A DNA stretch of 64,000 nucleotides from Nemophila menziesii (lineage: Eukaryota; Streptophyta; Magnoliopsida; Boraginales; Hydrophyllaceae), in NCBI GenBank assembly GCA_029959085.1, contig JARWIR010000010.1:16947001-17011000 (forward strand), read 5' to 3'. A program made the position numbers and the translations under genes. The notes under the pieces are model-generated. The model was not told where the DNA came from. It worked only from the letters and a program-made list of their open reading frames with translations, and made no database searches. Positions 32,919 through 45,005 of the stretch are shown here, one piece after another. Position 1 is the stretch's first letter, and each line of letters starts with the position of its first letter.

Positions 32919-35161
32919 ATGTTTGGCAGAGGTACAGAGAGTAGCCTTAGGAAAACCCTTGGAGCAATCAAGGATAGGGTTAGTTTGGCTAAAATTAACA
33001 GTACTTTCAAGGTAACTATACTTGAATAAATCTCTACAGTACTATATTTGTGTTGTATGTTGTTTTCTCTCTTATTCTTTTTTTGCTTTCATCATTGAAT
33101 AGGAGCTAGACTCAGCAATTGTTAAGGCAACAAAACACAATGAGCGCCCCGCTAAAGAAAAGTACTTGATAGGTAGGTAATATCGTTAAGGTTGAAATAG
33201 CACGTGCGATTTAGTGAAAGATGTAAATTTCTAGTAGTATTATTATTGTCTAATTGAACCTGAAGCAACTAAGTTTTGTGGTTTCAGCGATATTTGCGTC
33301 TATATCCGCTACCAGGCCTCGTGCTGACGTGGCATATTGCATACATGCTCTTGCTCGACGATTGAACAAGACACATAACTGGGCGGTATGTTCTCTAGCT
33401 TATATGAATTTGAGTTATTTATACAAACAATTATATGTTTTGTTTATGTTCCGTCACCCATTATAAGTTGCTTGGTTGCTTTGAAAAAATTGATTGTTAT
33501 TCATCGTGCGATAAAAGAGGTGGACCGAACTTTTCTAGAAGAAGCACTAGCCATGTTCTTAACATGGCTCATTTCAAAGATGACTCCAGCTCAGAAGGTG
33601 TGTACTTTTTAGTTTCATTAGACTAGATCATTAAAAATAATCTAAAAGGAAATTCATTAGTAATAATATGTACTCTTATGTTTTGCTTAGCATGGGAATT
33701 TTCTGCGTGGGCACGCACCTATGCATCTTTCTTAGAGAAACGGCTCGAATGTTTTCGAGTATTAAATTTTAATGTGGATTCAAATCTTTCGGTGAGAATT
33801 TTGTTTTGGCTATGTAGAAAATCTTTTCGGAAGTTAGCTTTTCCTCTTATCTAATTCTTATAAAAGACGCAGAATATGAAAGATTTGGACACTCCAGAAT
33901 TGCTTCAACATTTAGCTGCTTTGCAGACTCTTCTATATCATGCAATTAGTTGTGAGGTAACTTATTTATTGATGGATAATGCTAATTAAAAATATCATAT
34001 CCCAAGTTAATGAAATTAGTTATTTATAAAATAGAGTAAAAACGTTGAATCTTGAATGCAGCCACATGGTGTAGCTGCTCATAACATAATCATTCAGTTA
34101 GCAGTCAAAATCGTAAGTCTATATATGTTCTTACTTATGTCTTTAGATTCTCAACTCCCATTAGCTTATAATTTTTAGCCTTTTTCTTAATATTTCAGAT
34201 TGCTGAGAAGAGTGTAAAAATATATAGTGCTATAAGTGATGGCATGGTTAATTTAGTGGATAAGGTAAGCGATCATTTTCTGGAATTTTGTTTTCATTTT
34301 TTGAAATTAATAGGTTAATGGGGAAGTAATATCTCAACATAACATAACAGTTCTTTGAGATGCCACATCAAGATGCAGTTAAATCTCTAGATATATACAG
34401 CAGATCTGTACTACAGGTAAATTTTCCATCAAATATATATTCAATTGAATATCACAAGTTAGCTTTTATTGAATTTTCTGTCTTGTCTTTCGGTATAGGA
34501 TGAGAGGTTTTCTGAATTTTTTTAAGTATGCAAGAGAATTGATGCGGAACCTAGCGAAGAATTTCCTATAATTGAGAAGGTTTAGACTCTTGCTCATTAC
34601 TTATAATTTGTCATACTTTCAGTTTGACTAAATAGTTTTCTTATTGTTTTATTTATGGATAGCCCCCTTCATCATTTCTACAAGCTATGAAGGAGTATGT
34701 TCGAGAAGAAGCGCGTATTTCCAATGCTCGCATGGATTTGCTTGTACCACTTTGATATAAAAGTCTATCTCTGATTGGTTATGGATTCATAATAGGTGGA
34801 GCCAACCTGCAAGCTTCGACTACTCCAAATTTAGAGAACGAGAGTACAAGCTGGGAGCTGGCACTTGACGAGAGTGCGACAAATACTAGCAAACTGGTAA
34901 CTATTGTATTGCTAATTATTATACACTTAGCTAATTTTAACGTTTCATGCTCTTAAAAATTCATTTTATTTCATGGTCTAGGCCGGTGGGCTGGACAGTC
35001 TTTATGAAGACTGTTGAATGAGCTATAACCCGTTCTATCTTTCCAATGAGCAAGAGAAGATGATAATGATGACCCCACAACAGCAGGCACAAGATACAAA
35101 CCCTTTTCATGATTCCTATATGCCTGTGCAAGCATATAATCCTTTTACAGGCCTCATGTAA
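32919..35161 (+). pseudogene. Clathrin assembly protein (AP180/CALM, ANTH domain) pseudogene
   Basis: Twelve exons with GT/AG borders are readable: 32,919-33,011; 33,103-33,172; 33,288-33,385; 33,475-33,597; 33,691-33,791; 33,873-33,956; 34,062-34,112; 34,199-34,264; 34,351-34,416; 34,499-34,579; 34,663-34,896; 34,982-35,161. They encode [101 protein letters not shown] and two NPF motifs. Plant relatives bind phosphoinositides and clathrin at the plasma membrane. Lesions: exon 4 lacks a normal acceptor and a multiple-of-three length; TAA at 34,523, TGA at 34,753 and TGA at 35,015. A truncated product of about 260 residues is possible only through a shifted acceptor at 33,468. Confidence 0.9.
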
Positions 35162-35927
35162 GGGTCAATTTGTGGAATGGAAGTTCAACTTGATGTTGTG
35201 ATGATAATGTGAAGAATAGAGATGTATAATGTCTTGTGTAAGGAAAAGAATTAGGAGGGAATATTTGTTTGATAATTAGGTAGATGGTATTGTCGTTTTA
35301 TTTAGTAATAGTATTGCGAAGGTGGAGGGATAATTTTTTTTCTTGCTTTTTTAGGAGTAGAATTATGTGTAATGGTTAATTATTTTTAATTTCTGCATAC
35401 CTAATATTTTTTTTCGATTATTCAGTTAAAGTTAAACTTTGCATTATCTCCTATTTTTCTGTATGTTATTTCCTTAGGGTTTCCCTTGTCCCTCTCTCTC
35501 TTCTCTTTCTCTGGTGAGCTGTTTTGGACTCCATCTTCTCAGACGTCCATTTATGGAATTCTACTAAGGTTGATTTTGTTTGTTTCTTTAGCTTCTTTTT
35601 ATATTTTTTTTCTTTATTAATTTTTTTTATTTTTTCAAACTTTTTGTTTAACATCCAAATTTGAGTTGTTCTACCACTATATTATATTGATCTACCGTCA
35701 ACTTCTAAAACGTCTTATGCATCAGAGCAACACTAATAGCTGTTTCTTAGAAGCTTAAAGGTCATCTAAGAAAGTTGCATAGGCCTCATTCTTCAATATT
35801 AAAAGTCTCTAAACCCCAATACAATAGCATTCCAAACAAAAGATTGGTATACACTCAGGGTTGCTTACAACGAAGCAGGTGTAAGCACACCAAGAAAATA
35901 CATAACACTCATTGGTATTGCCTAGGG
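35162..35927. other. Non-coding spacer after the clathrin-assembly pseudogene
   Basis: AT-rich sequence with pyrimidine-rich tracts (35,470-35,520). It probably includes the 3' UTR of the pseudogene. No gene is recognised. Confidence 0.5.
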
Positions 35928-36472
35928 TGTGATAAAATAATAGATAAAGTAAGTGCAAATAAACACCCTAGACTACACGTTACTCACTACAAGTATCACA
36001 TATCGTATGCAACTTTTAATGATAAACAAAATTTGTTCCTCAGAGACTACGAAAGTTAGAGAGAACTTGTGCAAATATCACATGCAAATAAGAAAATTAG
36101 AATAATAATATGCAAGAAATAAAAAACAATAGTTTTTTTTTGGTTTTTGAGAAGAAAAATTAACGAATAAAATAAAGAGAGTAAAGTAAATAAGAAGAGA
36201 CAATAGTATGAGAGTTTAGCTCGAGATATAGCAAGTAATCCCCACTAGTCTTGTTTATTCTAATAATGTAAGGGAAAATTATGTAGAACTGCAATCACCA
36301 GGATTCTAAATTCCTCCTAACCCCCTTCCGGGTGGACTTAGGTGGCGACCTCACAATTACCAGGGGACTTAACTAAGGTGCTCCTACGCCACTAGGTTCT
36401 TAGATGAGACTGGCCTGCAATAATAATCTGTGGTTAAATCAAACCCTAATGACTATCTGGTGGGGCCTAGGG
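35928..36472 (-). mobile_element. Antisense gypsy LTR fragment a
   Basis: On the minus strand it ends ...TTATTTTATCACA at 35,928. Further in there is a GTGATACTTGTAG-like block and CTGAGGAAC, the same order as in the Athila LTR end at 17,400-17,533. Blocks resembling CCTAACCCCCTTCC and GGTGCTCCTACGCC correspond to the U5 region. The LTR start is missing, since fragment b begins at 36,473. It has no coding capacity. Confidence 0.55.
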
Positions 36473-37650
36473 TGTGATAAAATAAGATATAAATAAAGTG
36501 CAATTAACACACTAAAGCTACACGGTTCTGCAAGTATACAGATCGTATGCAAGTTTTAGTTAAATAATTAAGATTCGTTCCGCAGAGACTACGAAGGTTA
36601 GAGGCAAATAAAAGCTAGAACAAATAAAACGCAATAAAAGTAAAGACTAATAGATGTTTATTTGATTTTCTAATTAACTAAATTAAACTACGAATTTAAA
36701 GACAGAAAAGTAAATACGAAATAGAGTAATATGAGAATATAGCTTGAGTCACTAGCATGTAATCCCCACTAGTTTTGCCGTTCTAAACATGTAAGGGTGA
36801 ATTATGTGGTATTTCAATAATCGGTCCCAATTCGCTATCGGTAGTTGAAAATAGGATTTACCTGTGTCAATAAGGCTTCCTAAGCAAACTTTTCCTGTAA
36901 TTATATATGGCGGCCGTCCACAAGAACACAAAATATAAATCCAAACACATAAACAGAGAATAAAAACTATAATTCAATTTAAAACATTAAGTTCCCAAAT
37001 TAGATAGATGTCAATCAAATCTAGGGTTTATACATATATGCTAAAAACTCAAGCTAAAGAAATTTAGTTCATGAAAGAAAAGAAAGAAATTACAAATTTA
37101 AAGGTAGAAGAAGACATTGTGATGAACAGCTCCTTCCAGACTTCTTTTCTTGTGTTGTAAGCTTCCTCTTGGTTTAAGGTTTCACCAAGGATGATTTACG
37201 AGTGTTAAGAGGTTGTATTTATAGTGTATAGGTTGACCTAATTTGTTTCTTAGAGATGAGGTTAAGTAATGGACTCCAAGTCCAACTCAAATTCGTAAGG
37301 AAATAAAGATAAATTCTGCTGAACTGTTTTGAGCATATCTTCTTCGTTATTGGTCGGTTTTTGCTCCATAATATACCAAAAGAATCCTCAGCGAATTATC
37401 TACGTCCCTATGAAAGGAATCTTCCAAAATCGGCTTATCTCTTGGAGTTATCGCCACTTCTTTAGGCGTGTGCTGCAGAATTTCAGATTTAGGCAGCTTT
37501 TCCTTTTCCTAATTGAACTCTGTTTCCTTCTATCTCCAATTTAATTATCTTTAAAGCTGAAATTCAGATTTACTTGGCAAATTTTCCTTTCCTATTTAAT
37601 ATTTATTTCATTTTATCTCCAATTTCGATCATTATCTTCTTTTCCTTTGA
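36473..37650 (-). mobile_element. Antisense gypsy LTR fragment b
   Basis: On the minus strand it ends TTATTTTATCACA at 36,473, with a GTATACTTGCAG and CTCTGCGGAACG block inside. A TATA box (TATAAATA on the minus strand) lies at 37,216-37,223. The LTR start is not identified, because the 103-bp array begins near 37,650. Fragments a and b share a GCCTAGGG flank just outside the terminus, and a related GGGCCCGGGCG flank abuts the LTR at 57,792, suggesting the start of the internal region. Confidence 0.55.
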
Positions 37651-37926
37651 TCTAAAACCTCTGAAGGTTATCATGGCCGATATGAGAAACCTTGGTTAAA
37701 TTTCTTAGAAAGGTTATCGATTATGAAATTTTTCCATCAACATGGAACTTCGACCTACAACCTATGAATGTTAACACGCTTGATCGCTCTCTCATAAAGG
37801 TTACCAAATATGAAAGTATTCCATCAACATGGAACTTTGAAATAAAACCTATGAAGGCTTACATAGTTGATCCAAGAAACCTCGGTTCAGTCTCTCAGAA
37901 AGGTTATCAAATATAAAATTATTCCA
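37651..37926. repeat. 103-bp tandem array fragment, interrupted by an LTR
   Basis: Almost three units of the same array as at 18,086 and 59,641. The array breaks off after AAAATTATTCCA, and the LTR start TGATGTATC follows, so the retrotransposon entered inside a repeat unit. Confidence 0.88.
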
Positions 37927-39375
37927 TGATGTATCTCTTTTTGTGATGGATTAATCCACTCTTGATACATTATTTTGGGAGTTTATTAGGCCTAAGTGAG
38001 TGATTTTCCCTTAATATTATCTATATTGTACTTTTGCCTCTAATTTTGGTCATATTACTATTTGTAGAGATTTTATGCCTTAATTGTGTAGATTTTAGGT
38101 ACATGGTTGACACAAGGTTAAAAGATCAAGAGAAGAATTAAAAAAAGTCAAGATAAACCCAAGCCAAGGCGTAATCTGAGCCAAGATTCACATTGGGAAT
38201 TTAGAGCATTTTCTAGAGATATCTTTACGTCATATTGTTTAAGACACCACCGATTATTGGTAAGAGCTTTGGAACTGGTTTCTTTTGATTTAAAAGGGGC
38301 TTAAAGTCAGGGTCGCTCGAGAGGTGAAAGAAGTCATTTCGGAGTTGAGATGTAGAAGTTATTCCATTTTATTCCACAGTGACTTAAACTTGTCCAACTT
38401 TAGCTAAACACGGGTTGGACCGGTCTAAAACTAATTAAGTGAGCTTAAGGGGGCTCAAGTTTTTTTTTAGATAAGTCTTTTAGAAACTCCCTTTTCATTA
38501 TCTATCAAATACAACTCATAACCATCATTATTCTATATTAAGGGGAGCAAGAGCCGAAGAGAAGGAGAGAAGAAAAAAGCAGGGTTTGTCGATAAGCCAA
38601 CGATTCTTCCTCAACAATTCATCAAATCATCTCTTCCTTAAGAGTAACAATCATTTATTATTTCTTTTAATTATGATTCTTCCAGTATTATCTATTATTT
38701 TTATTTCTTAACTAAACCCTCATTGCTTGAAGTTGCTTATGTAAGAAATTATGCTAAGTTGGTTAATTGCTTTATTGACTTTGGGAAATGTTTAATTTAG
38801 TTTGATGTTTATTTAATTTCGTTTACTATATGATTGTTTTAATACTACCTATATTCTGGCCATATAGTGGGTAGTTTAGGTAATCAAATTTGGCACCACT
38901 ATGAGTTTTAATTGCAGACATAGCATATAGGCGTCTAGTATGCAGTAGTGAACCGAGAGGTCTTGCCTAGCTAGATAGTTAATAGATTTAGAACTTAAAT
39001 CATCCAAAGACATTTTAGGGTCATTCGGGAAGGGCCTCTAGTGAAGGAGGGTTGCCTTCTAACCTAGCAACATATGTTAGAAGGATTGGTGAATCTCGGC
39101 TAATGCGAATTACCAACTCAACTTAATCGATAAAACAATTAACTTAGAGGTATGGGACTAGTAGCAATTCTTCAAACAACTTTCTCATCTTTAAGTTCAT
39201 ATTTTGTTTGCTTAGCTCTTTACTTTCATTATTAGTTTAAATCTTGTTACTTATATACTTTAGTTCTTAACAATTGAAAACCAAATAAATATTTTCTTGT
39301 TTAAGCTTACAATTAACTTATTCATATTTCAATGTCTACATATTTACACTACTCAAAGCATAATTATCTACATAT
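37927..39375 (+). mobile_element. Athila-type LTR (element 2, copy 2), left end intact
   Basis: It starts TGATGTATCTC, mirrored by GATACATTA about 40 bp later, the same layout as the element 1 LTR at 15,762. It has a TATA-like segment near 38,532 and a U5-like region. The right end is lost at the LINE fragment. The part from 38,341 equals the window start. No polypurine tract precedes it, so this is a 5' LTR or solo remnant. Confidence 0.68.
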
Positions 39376-39996
39376 ATGGAGCCGCCCACCTAGATATGGT
39401 TCGAGCTATCTAGAAGTTAATGTAGATATGCAACGCCTACATTTTTTTGGTCAAATTCATAAAAAAGATTACCTACTAGGCTTAGAAAAAAACAACTTAC
39501 TAATACTACTATAGAACTCAATTACCGAATCGCAAGGACAACTAGAAATGTCGATGTTACGTCTTACACACTTGGCCAGTCTGTCAGCTACACCATTAAA
39601 CTCCTTTTTCACATGAATCACTTTCCAATTTGGAAATCGTCCTATCCACCTCCAGGATTCAGAAACCATTGGGCGGATCCTCCAATCGGTCCCCTTACGA
39701 TGATTAATACCTTGAACCACTTCAAGGTTGTCAGAGTAGAAATAACTACTCTGAATACCGAGATCTGCTGCAGGTCTCATGGCAAGGTGAATAGCCCACG
39801 CTTCTCCCTCCACACTAATATTAATTGTTGCTCTCTTAGTGATCTTATGTATAATTTTGCCCTCCTTATTTACTGCTAAAGAAACTATACTAGATGGATC
39901 CCAAATGCTTATAAATGAAGCATCATTTAGCCAAATATTCTCGGTTTCATCCAGTAGGATCAGATTTTCTTCTTCCTACATTACTCAAGGTGTTAC
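39376..39996 (-). mobile_element. LINE 3' fragment with RNase H domain (copy 2)
   Basis: The better preserved version of 1,036-1,655. The minus-strand frame 39,813-39,469 reads MEGEAWAIHLAMRPAADLGI, then FYSDNLEVVQG and WKVIHVKKEFNGVADRLAKC. It continues upstream in the same frame with NDASFISIWDPSSIVSLAVN, so the first Asp, the Glu and the next Asp of RNase H are all present without internal stops. It is still only the end of ORF2. Confidence 0.83.
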
Positions 39997-42170
39997 AAGG
40001 AAACAAATGCACTACTTTATGTTTTAATTTTTCTTAACCATAGGTGAAAGTGAGTGGCTAGATGAACAACCATTCAAGAGAATCCTTGATCATGATGCAC
40101 TTCAAGCAAGGTTTTTGGATTGTTTCTATCCACAAATTTTGAGGAAGAAAGACCAAGTTGAACTTGAAAATTTTAAAGAAGAAGTTGATGAGAGCTTAGG
40201 GGGAAACATGGACTAGATTTCAATGATAGTTGGCAAGGTTCCCTCTTCATGGGTACACTCCTCTGATGCAGATCTCTATTTTTTATAAGAGTCTTGATCA
40301 AAGTGAAAGGTTACAAGTTGATAATCTCGGTGGTGGTGATTTTGTGTCAATGGATCCTACTAAGGCCGCACAAGCAATGGAGAAACTTACTGACATTAAA
40401 AAAGTTGGCCAGTCTTGCTAACGCAAAGAGGTGTTTTAAATTTTATTAGTGAGACCGTGATAGATGCCAAGTTTTCTACATTGGAGGATTAATTTAAACA
40501 GTTTGATATGGATGTGAAAGAAGGATTCCAAATTCATTTAAATATTCTAATTGTGTCGCTAATGATAATGGTTGGGAGGATTGTCTAAGCAACCTAGAAT
40601 CCGTGGTGTTCATATCCAATCGAGGTAACCACAATGTTGTTGGTCATGGCTATTGCAACCTAACCATAATCATCCCAGATTCCAATGATCAAATCCTAAT
40701 GGGGCGACAAATCAAGGAAATTATCAACAACGCCCCCAAGGACAAAATTTTCAACCAAGACCCCAAAATCAATTCCAAGGAGGCCAAAAGCCCGTTCAAG
40801 ATTCTTATTTTGAGAGTCATTACTCAAAAAGCACTTCCCGAATATCCACAATAAAGTACCTCACATTCTCTTACTTGATGACTCAAGGGTATTTGAATTC
40901 CAATCAAGAGGCATGGAAGTCCAACAATAAGAGAATAAATGAACATTCACCGGCATTAAAAATGCTTGAAAATCAGGTATCTCAAATTTCTAACCCTATG
41001 AATATGAGGCCATAACTACCTAACAATATTGAGAACCCGCGGAAGAATGAAGAGTATAACACGATTGTGCTAAGAAGTGGGAAGCAATTACCCTCATCTT
41101 GTACAATGGTGAAAGAGAAAGAGTAAACCTCCGAGATGAAAGAGGTAGAGGAAGACATATAAGAGGTTGTTTACGAAGTGAATGACCCGGTGATCATGAA
41201 AGAAATTGTTGAAAAGATGTTCATAGCTAATAAGAAGAAAGAAGAAGTTGTTAGTGAGAATCGACCTCCTACACGTTTTCCTATACATGTCCAAGATAAG
41301 AAACATGACAAAGAGTACAAGAAGTTCATGAACATGGTGAAGAGATTACAAATTAATTATCCATTTGTGAATCCATCCAACGTATTCAAAAGTATTTGAT
41401 TTTTATGAAGGAATTTATCTCCAACAAACACAAATATTTTGACGGGGAGATGGTTGGTTTGCTGGATGAATGTCATGCAATTTGTCAAAACAAGTTGCCT
41501 CCAAAGTTGAAAGGTCCCACGAGTTTCAATATTCCTATATCCATTGGTAAAGAGTGGACCATGAGAGCTTTATGTTATTTGGGTACGCGTATTAGTCTCA
41601 TGCTAAATCATTATTCGAGAAGTTAAGGATTTGGCACACGAGTCCTACTACAATGGTTTTACAAATGGCGGATAGGACGTTTTCCCATCCTGAATAAAAG
41701 GTAGAGGACATACTCGTTAAGGCAGGTAACTTTATAATTTGTTGTTCTTTTCTTATTATTTCCTACGACGCAGATAAGAATTGGCCAATCATTTTGGGAA
41801 ACCATTCTTAGCCACATGGCGTACTTTGATTGATGTATAGAATGGATAATTGATCATGAGAGTGCAAGACAATGATGAGAAGTGTAGTGTATTCAAGGGG
41901 ATGAAGTTCCCTGATCCTCTAGAAGATTGTTTCTGCTTGGACACATTAAATCAGGTAGAAAAATCCAATCAAGGTTTTTGGAAACCTATGGGTTGGAGGA
42001 GAAAGAGCTGAGAATGAAATTACCATTCAAAGCTCTTCATAACCTTAAAAGGGGTCATAGAGAGCCAAGAAGAGCGTTAAAAAGGTTCCCAGGGAACCTA
42101 AAAGAAAGTGGAAAGAGATTGAAAAATCCAGATCCCCCAAAACATCCCAAAAGCGCAAGATTTTTTTGAG
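39997..42170 (+). pseudogene. Athila-type gag-protease remnant (element 2, copy 2)
   Basis: The same decayed gag and protease as in copy 1: gag LHGYTPLMQISIFYKSLDQ near 40,240, a linker at 41,178-41,399, the GEMVGLLDECHAICQNK block near 41,450 and DPLEDCFCLDT near 41,915. It carries slightly different indels (for example an extra A near 40,400). RT, RNase H and most of integrase are missing here too, so the internal deletion predates the large duplication. Confidence 0.8.
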
Positions 42171-42639
42171 TGGCCCATGCGAGGTCACAAGAGTTGTTTT
42201 TGAATGGTTAGCTGAAGTCTTGGTAGAAGTTAATCGCCTTACCCACTGTTGGGGAGGCTATGTGAGAAATAATTGACCTAGAGGTAACACGTTGAACTTC
42301 AATGACGTTAAACAAAAGTGATTCTTGGGAGCCAATCCATGTTTGTAATGTTTTAGCAGTTCTATTTTATGTCTTTAGTGTTTATTAGTTTGTTTTATTT
42401 ATGTATATTACGTAATGATAAGGGTATGGAGTGTTTTTTAATATGAAGGTGAGTAACCGAATGAGTTTAGGGTTAAGAAATTTAAGAATATTTGAGCTCA
42501 ACAGCAGGTCTCTGTGGTACACCGCACCCTACCTACGGTGCATCACGAGGCGCCAGACTGTCACAACGATAGACCCACGCTTAAATAGGTCAGAAAGAAC
42601 TGATAATTTTGTGGTTCACCGCACCTTAACTGCGGTGCA
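42171..42639 (+). mobile_element. Element 2 3' untranslated region (copy 2)
   Basis: Contains the integrase-tail remnant and the two CACCGCA...TGCGGTG inverted pairs (42,520-42,637). About 25 bp present in copy 1 near 3,870-3,895 is missing here. It ends at the CACTA terminus. Confidence 0.6.
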
Positions 42640-43321
42640 CACTACTGGATTCGCGGGGATTCGCGACGACACAGGTCGTCGCTAAACTCTCACATTTCGT
42701 CCCTAATTTGTCGTCTCTATCCCTTCGTCGCTATTTGGCCCATTAGCGACGAATAATTGTGATTTCGTCCCTAATCACTCAGACTTTTAACCACGAGGCC
42801 TAGCGTCGGGAATTCAACGACTTAGCGACGAGACATTAGCGACGAAAGGTCGTCGCGAATTTATGAATTAGTTTTTCTTTATTTTTAATCGCTAATCTAT
42901 TAAATGAATTTTCTTTTTTTTAAATAATTTAACCACGAAATAATAGCGACAGATTCGTCGTCGCAATTATTTTTTATTTTTTTAATATTGCCGTAAATCA
43001 TTATTTATTTTTTTAATTTATGTGTTAGCGACGACCCAGTTGTCGTCGCTATTCATATATATTATTTTTTTATTTTTTATTTTTTTTTTAAATTTAAATT
43101 TTAGATTTTTTATTTAAATTTTAGTTTTTATTATTATATTGATTTTAAATATAATGCAAAATTACAAATAAATAAAAATCCAAAAATAAAATACGATAAT
43201 TCGATGGAAATATTAAACGTGAAGTCAAAGTCAAACGTAGTCAGAGTCAAAATCAAAGTCAAACATACGATATAAACTTAAAAGTCTTAAAATTATAAAC
43301 CAACCAAATAAAAAATATGAC

Positions 43322-44953
43322 TCAATCATCACTTAAGTGGTGCTCTTCTTCATCTTCTCCTCTCTCCTCATCTTCTCTCTCTTCATCTCGTCTCTCTTCA
43401 TTAGTGGGCCCGGGTTTGCTGATCGGCTGAAGTCCTTGGGCGATTCTCATGCCGTTTAACGCTTCGAAGAGAGTGTCTGCCATGCTCGGGGGTTGACTCG
43501 GCCGACTAGAAGAAGCTGTGGGCCCGGTCGATGCGGAGGATGGATCCGGTATAGGTTCAAGTCCTTGAGCCGCGCGAAGCTCGTTCATCCCAGCCAGAAT
43601 CGCCTTAAGCAGCTCCTCGTTCTCCCTGTCCGGCTGTGTAGGAGTCCTGGATCGTTTTCGGACCGGACCAATGGTAGGCACCCAGTATTTAATCTTGGGT
43701 GGGTGTAGGACCTCCATGATAGTCTCGAGCATGGCATCCATCTACTCCTGGACAGTAACTTCAGCTCCATCCGCTCCGGCCTACACAACCTTCTTCTGCA
43801 TCTTCTCCCGAAGAACACCCTGTAATTAGATTTCAATTTAAAAATAGATTAGATTAATAAAAAAGTAAAGTTAAAAATAAATAATTAATTTAAAGCAATT
43901 TAAAAAAAAACTTACACTAGCTTTCTCCAAACGCTGGTCACGCCAGCTATCTGTAGCTGCATCATAAGACAGGTGGTCAAAATAGCCACTTAAAGGAGGA
44001 CACTCCATCTCCTCCTGGGTCTCATCATCCAAAAACGTCAACGGCTCTTTCGTCACCGTCTTCAGCTTCCCTTGGACAGTATACAATAATAAATATTAAT
44101 TAGTTAAAAATTAAATTAAATTAAATAGTAAATTAAATTTTAATTATTAAAAGTTATACCTCTATAATCACCTCCCGAGTCTGGGACCAGTTCCTTGACC
44201 CTGCCTTGCTCGGAACTGTCTGCAGCTCTCGATTCTTTTTGTTTATCTCAACCTAACTCTGTTACAAATAATAAATAAATAGTTATAAAATTTATAAATA
44301 AAGACGTATAAAATAATTAATAAATTATTTTTTTCTACCTTTTTCGCCTCGTCATCCAACATCTTCTTCGTCGCCCCCCAATGCTCCGGTAGAACATCTA
44401 GTGGATCTTCACCCGTGAAGTAGTAATCGTTCTTCAAATCCGACTTCCATCGCCTGTAGGATCCGGAAGTCATCGTATTCAACCTCTTAACAATATCATT
44501 CCAATCGTCTCGCCTCCTCCACTCCTCCAAATCAAAAAACTGGTGCAGTCGCTGCATAATTACCCCTTTGTTATGGTCGGGGACATCAGACCATCCTATG
44601 TAGCACGGAGGAACAGCTTCTCGAACTGCATTACCTACCACCTGACCCACGTGTTTGCTATATGGGCCTACGAAATTCCACGTGCCGTCTATAACAGAAA
44701 AGTCATCTGGAATGGACTAGCCGAATCTCTTCAGGGTCTCGTAAGCTGTCCGGATAGATGTGGAAGTTTTAGGTATCTTCTTTTACGTTCACCTGTTTTA
44801 GTGAAAATTATTTATTAATTATATATTTTCTTAATTGAAATTATATTAATTGAATTTTTTATTACCCGATGGTTGGGCACAATCGGCATTAGAACGATTA
44901 GGACACCTCGGGGAATCGTTACCCATTCCGTCTCCGCCGCAACTCCTACCCAT
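43322..44953 (-). pseudogene. CACTA transposase-like gene (Transposase_24, PF03004-like), copy 2
   Basis: The same exon structure as copy 1, starting at 44,953, but with an intact last exon: 43,741-43,322 is open and reads MLETIMEVLHPPKIKYWVPT, then PTQPDRENEELLKAILAGMN and a repeated MADTLFEALNGMRIAQGLQP / MNELRAAQGLEPIPD pair, ending in an acidic tail. The core exon has RRRDDWNDIVKRLNTMTSGS and RRWKSDLKNDYYFTGEDPLD. A stop in the second exon (FG*SIPDDF near 44,716) makes the gene doubtful, so I call it a pseudogene. Confidence 0.75.
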
Positions 44954-45005
44954 AACAGCTGCCACCTATAAAATTTACTAATTAGTCATTTACTAATTAT
45001 ATTTT

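Noticed and set aside
35466..35654. Lysine-rich 62-residue minus-strand frame
   Set aside because: Low-complexity translation of a pyrimidine-rich plus strand, without support.
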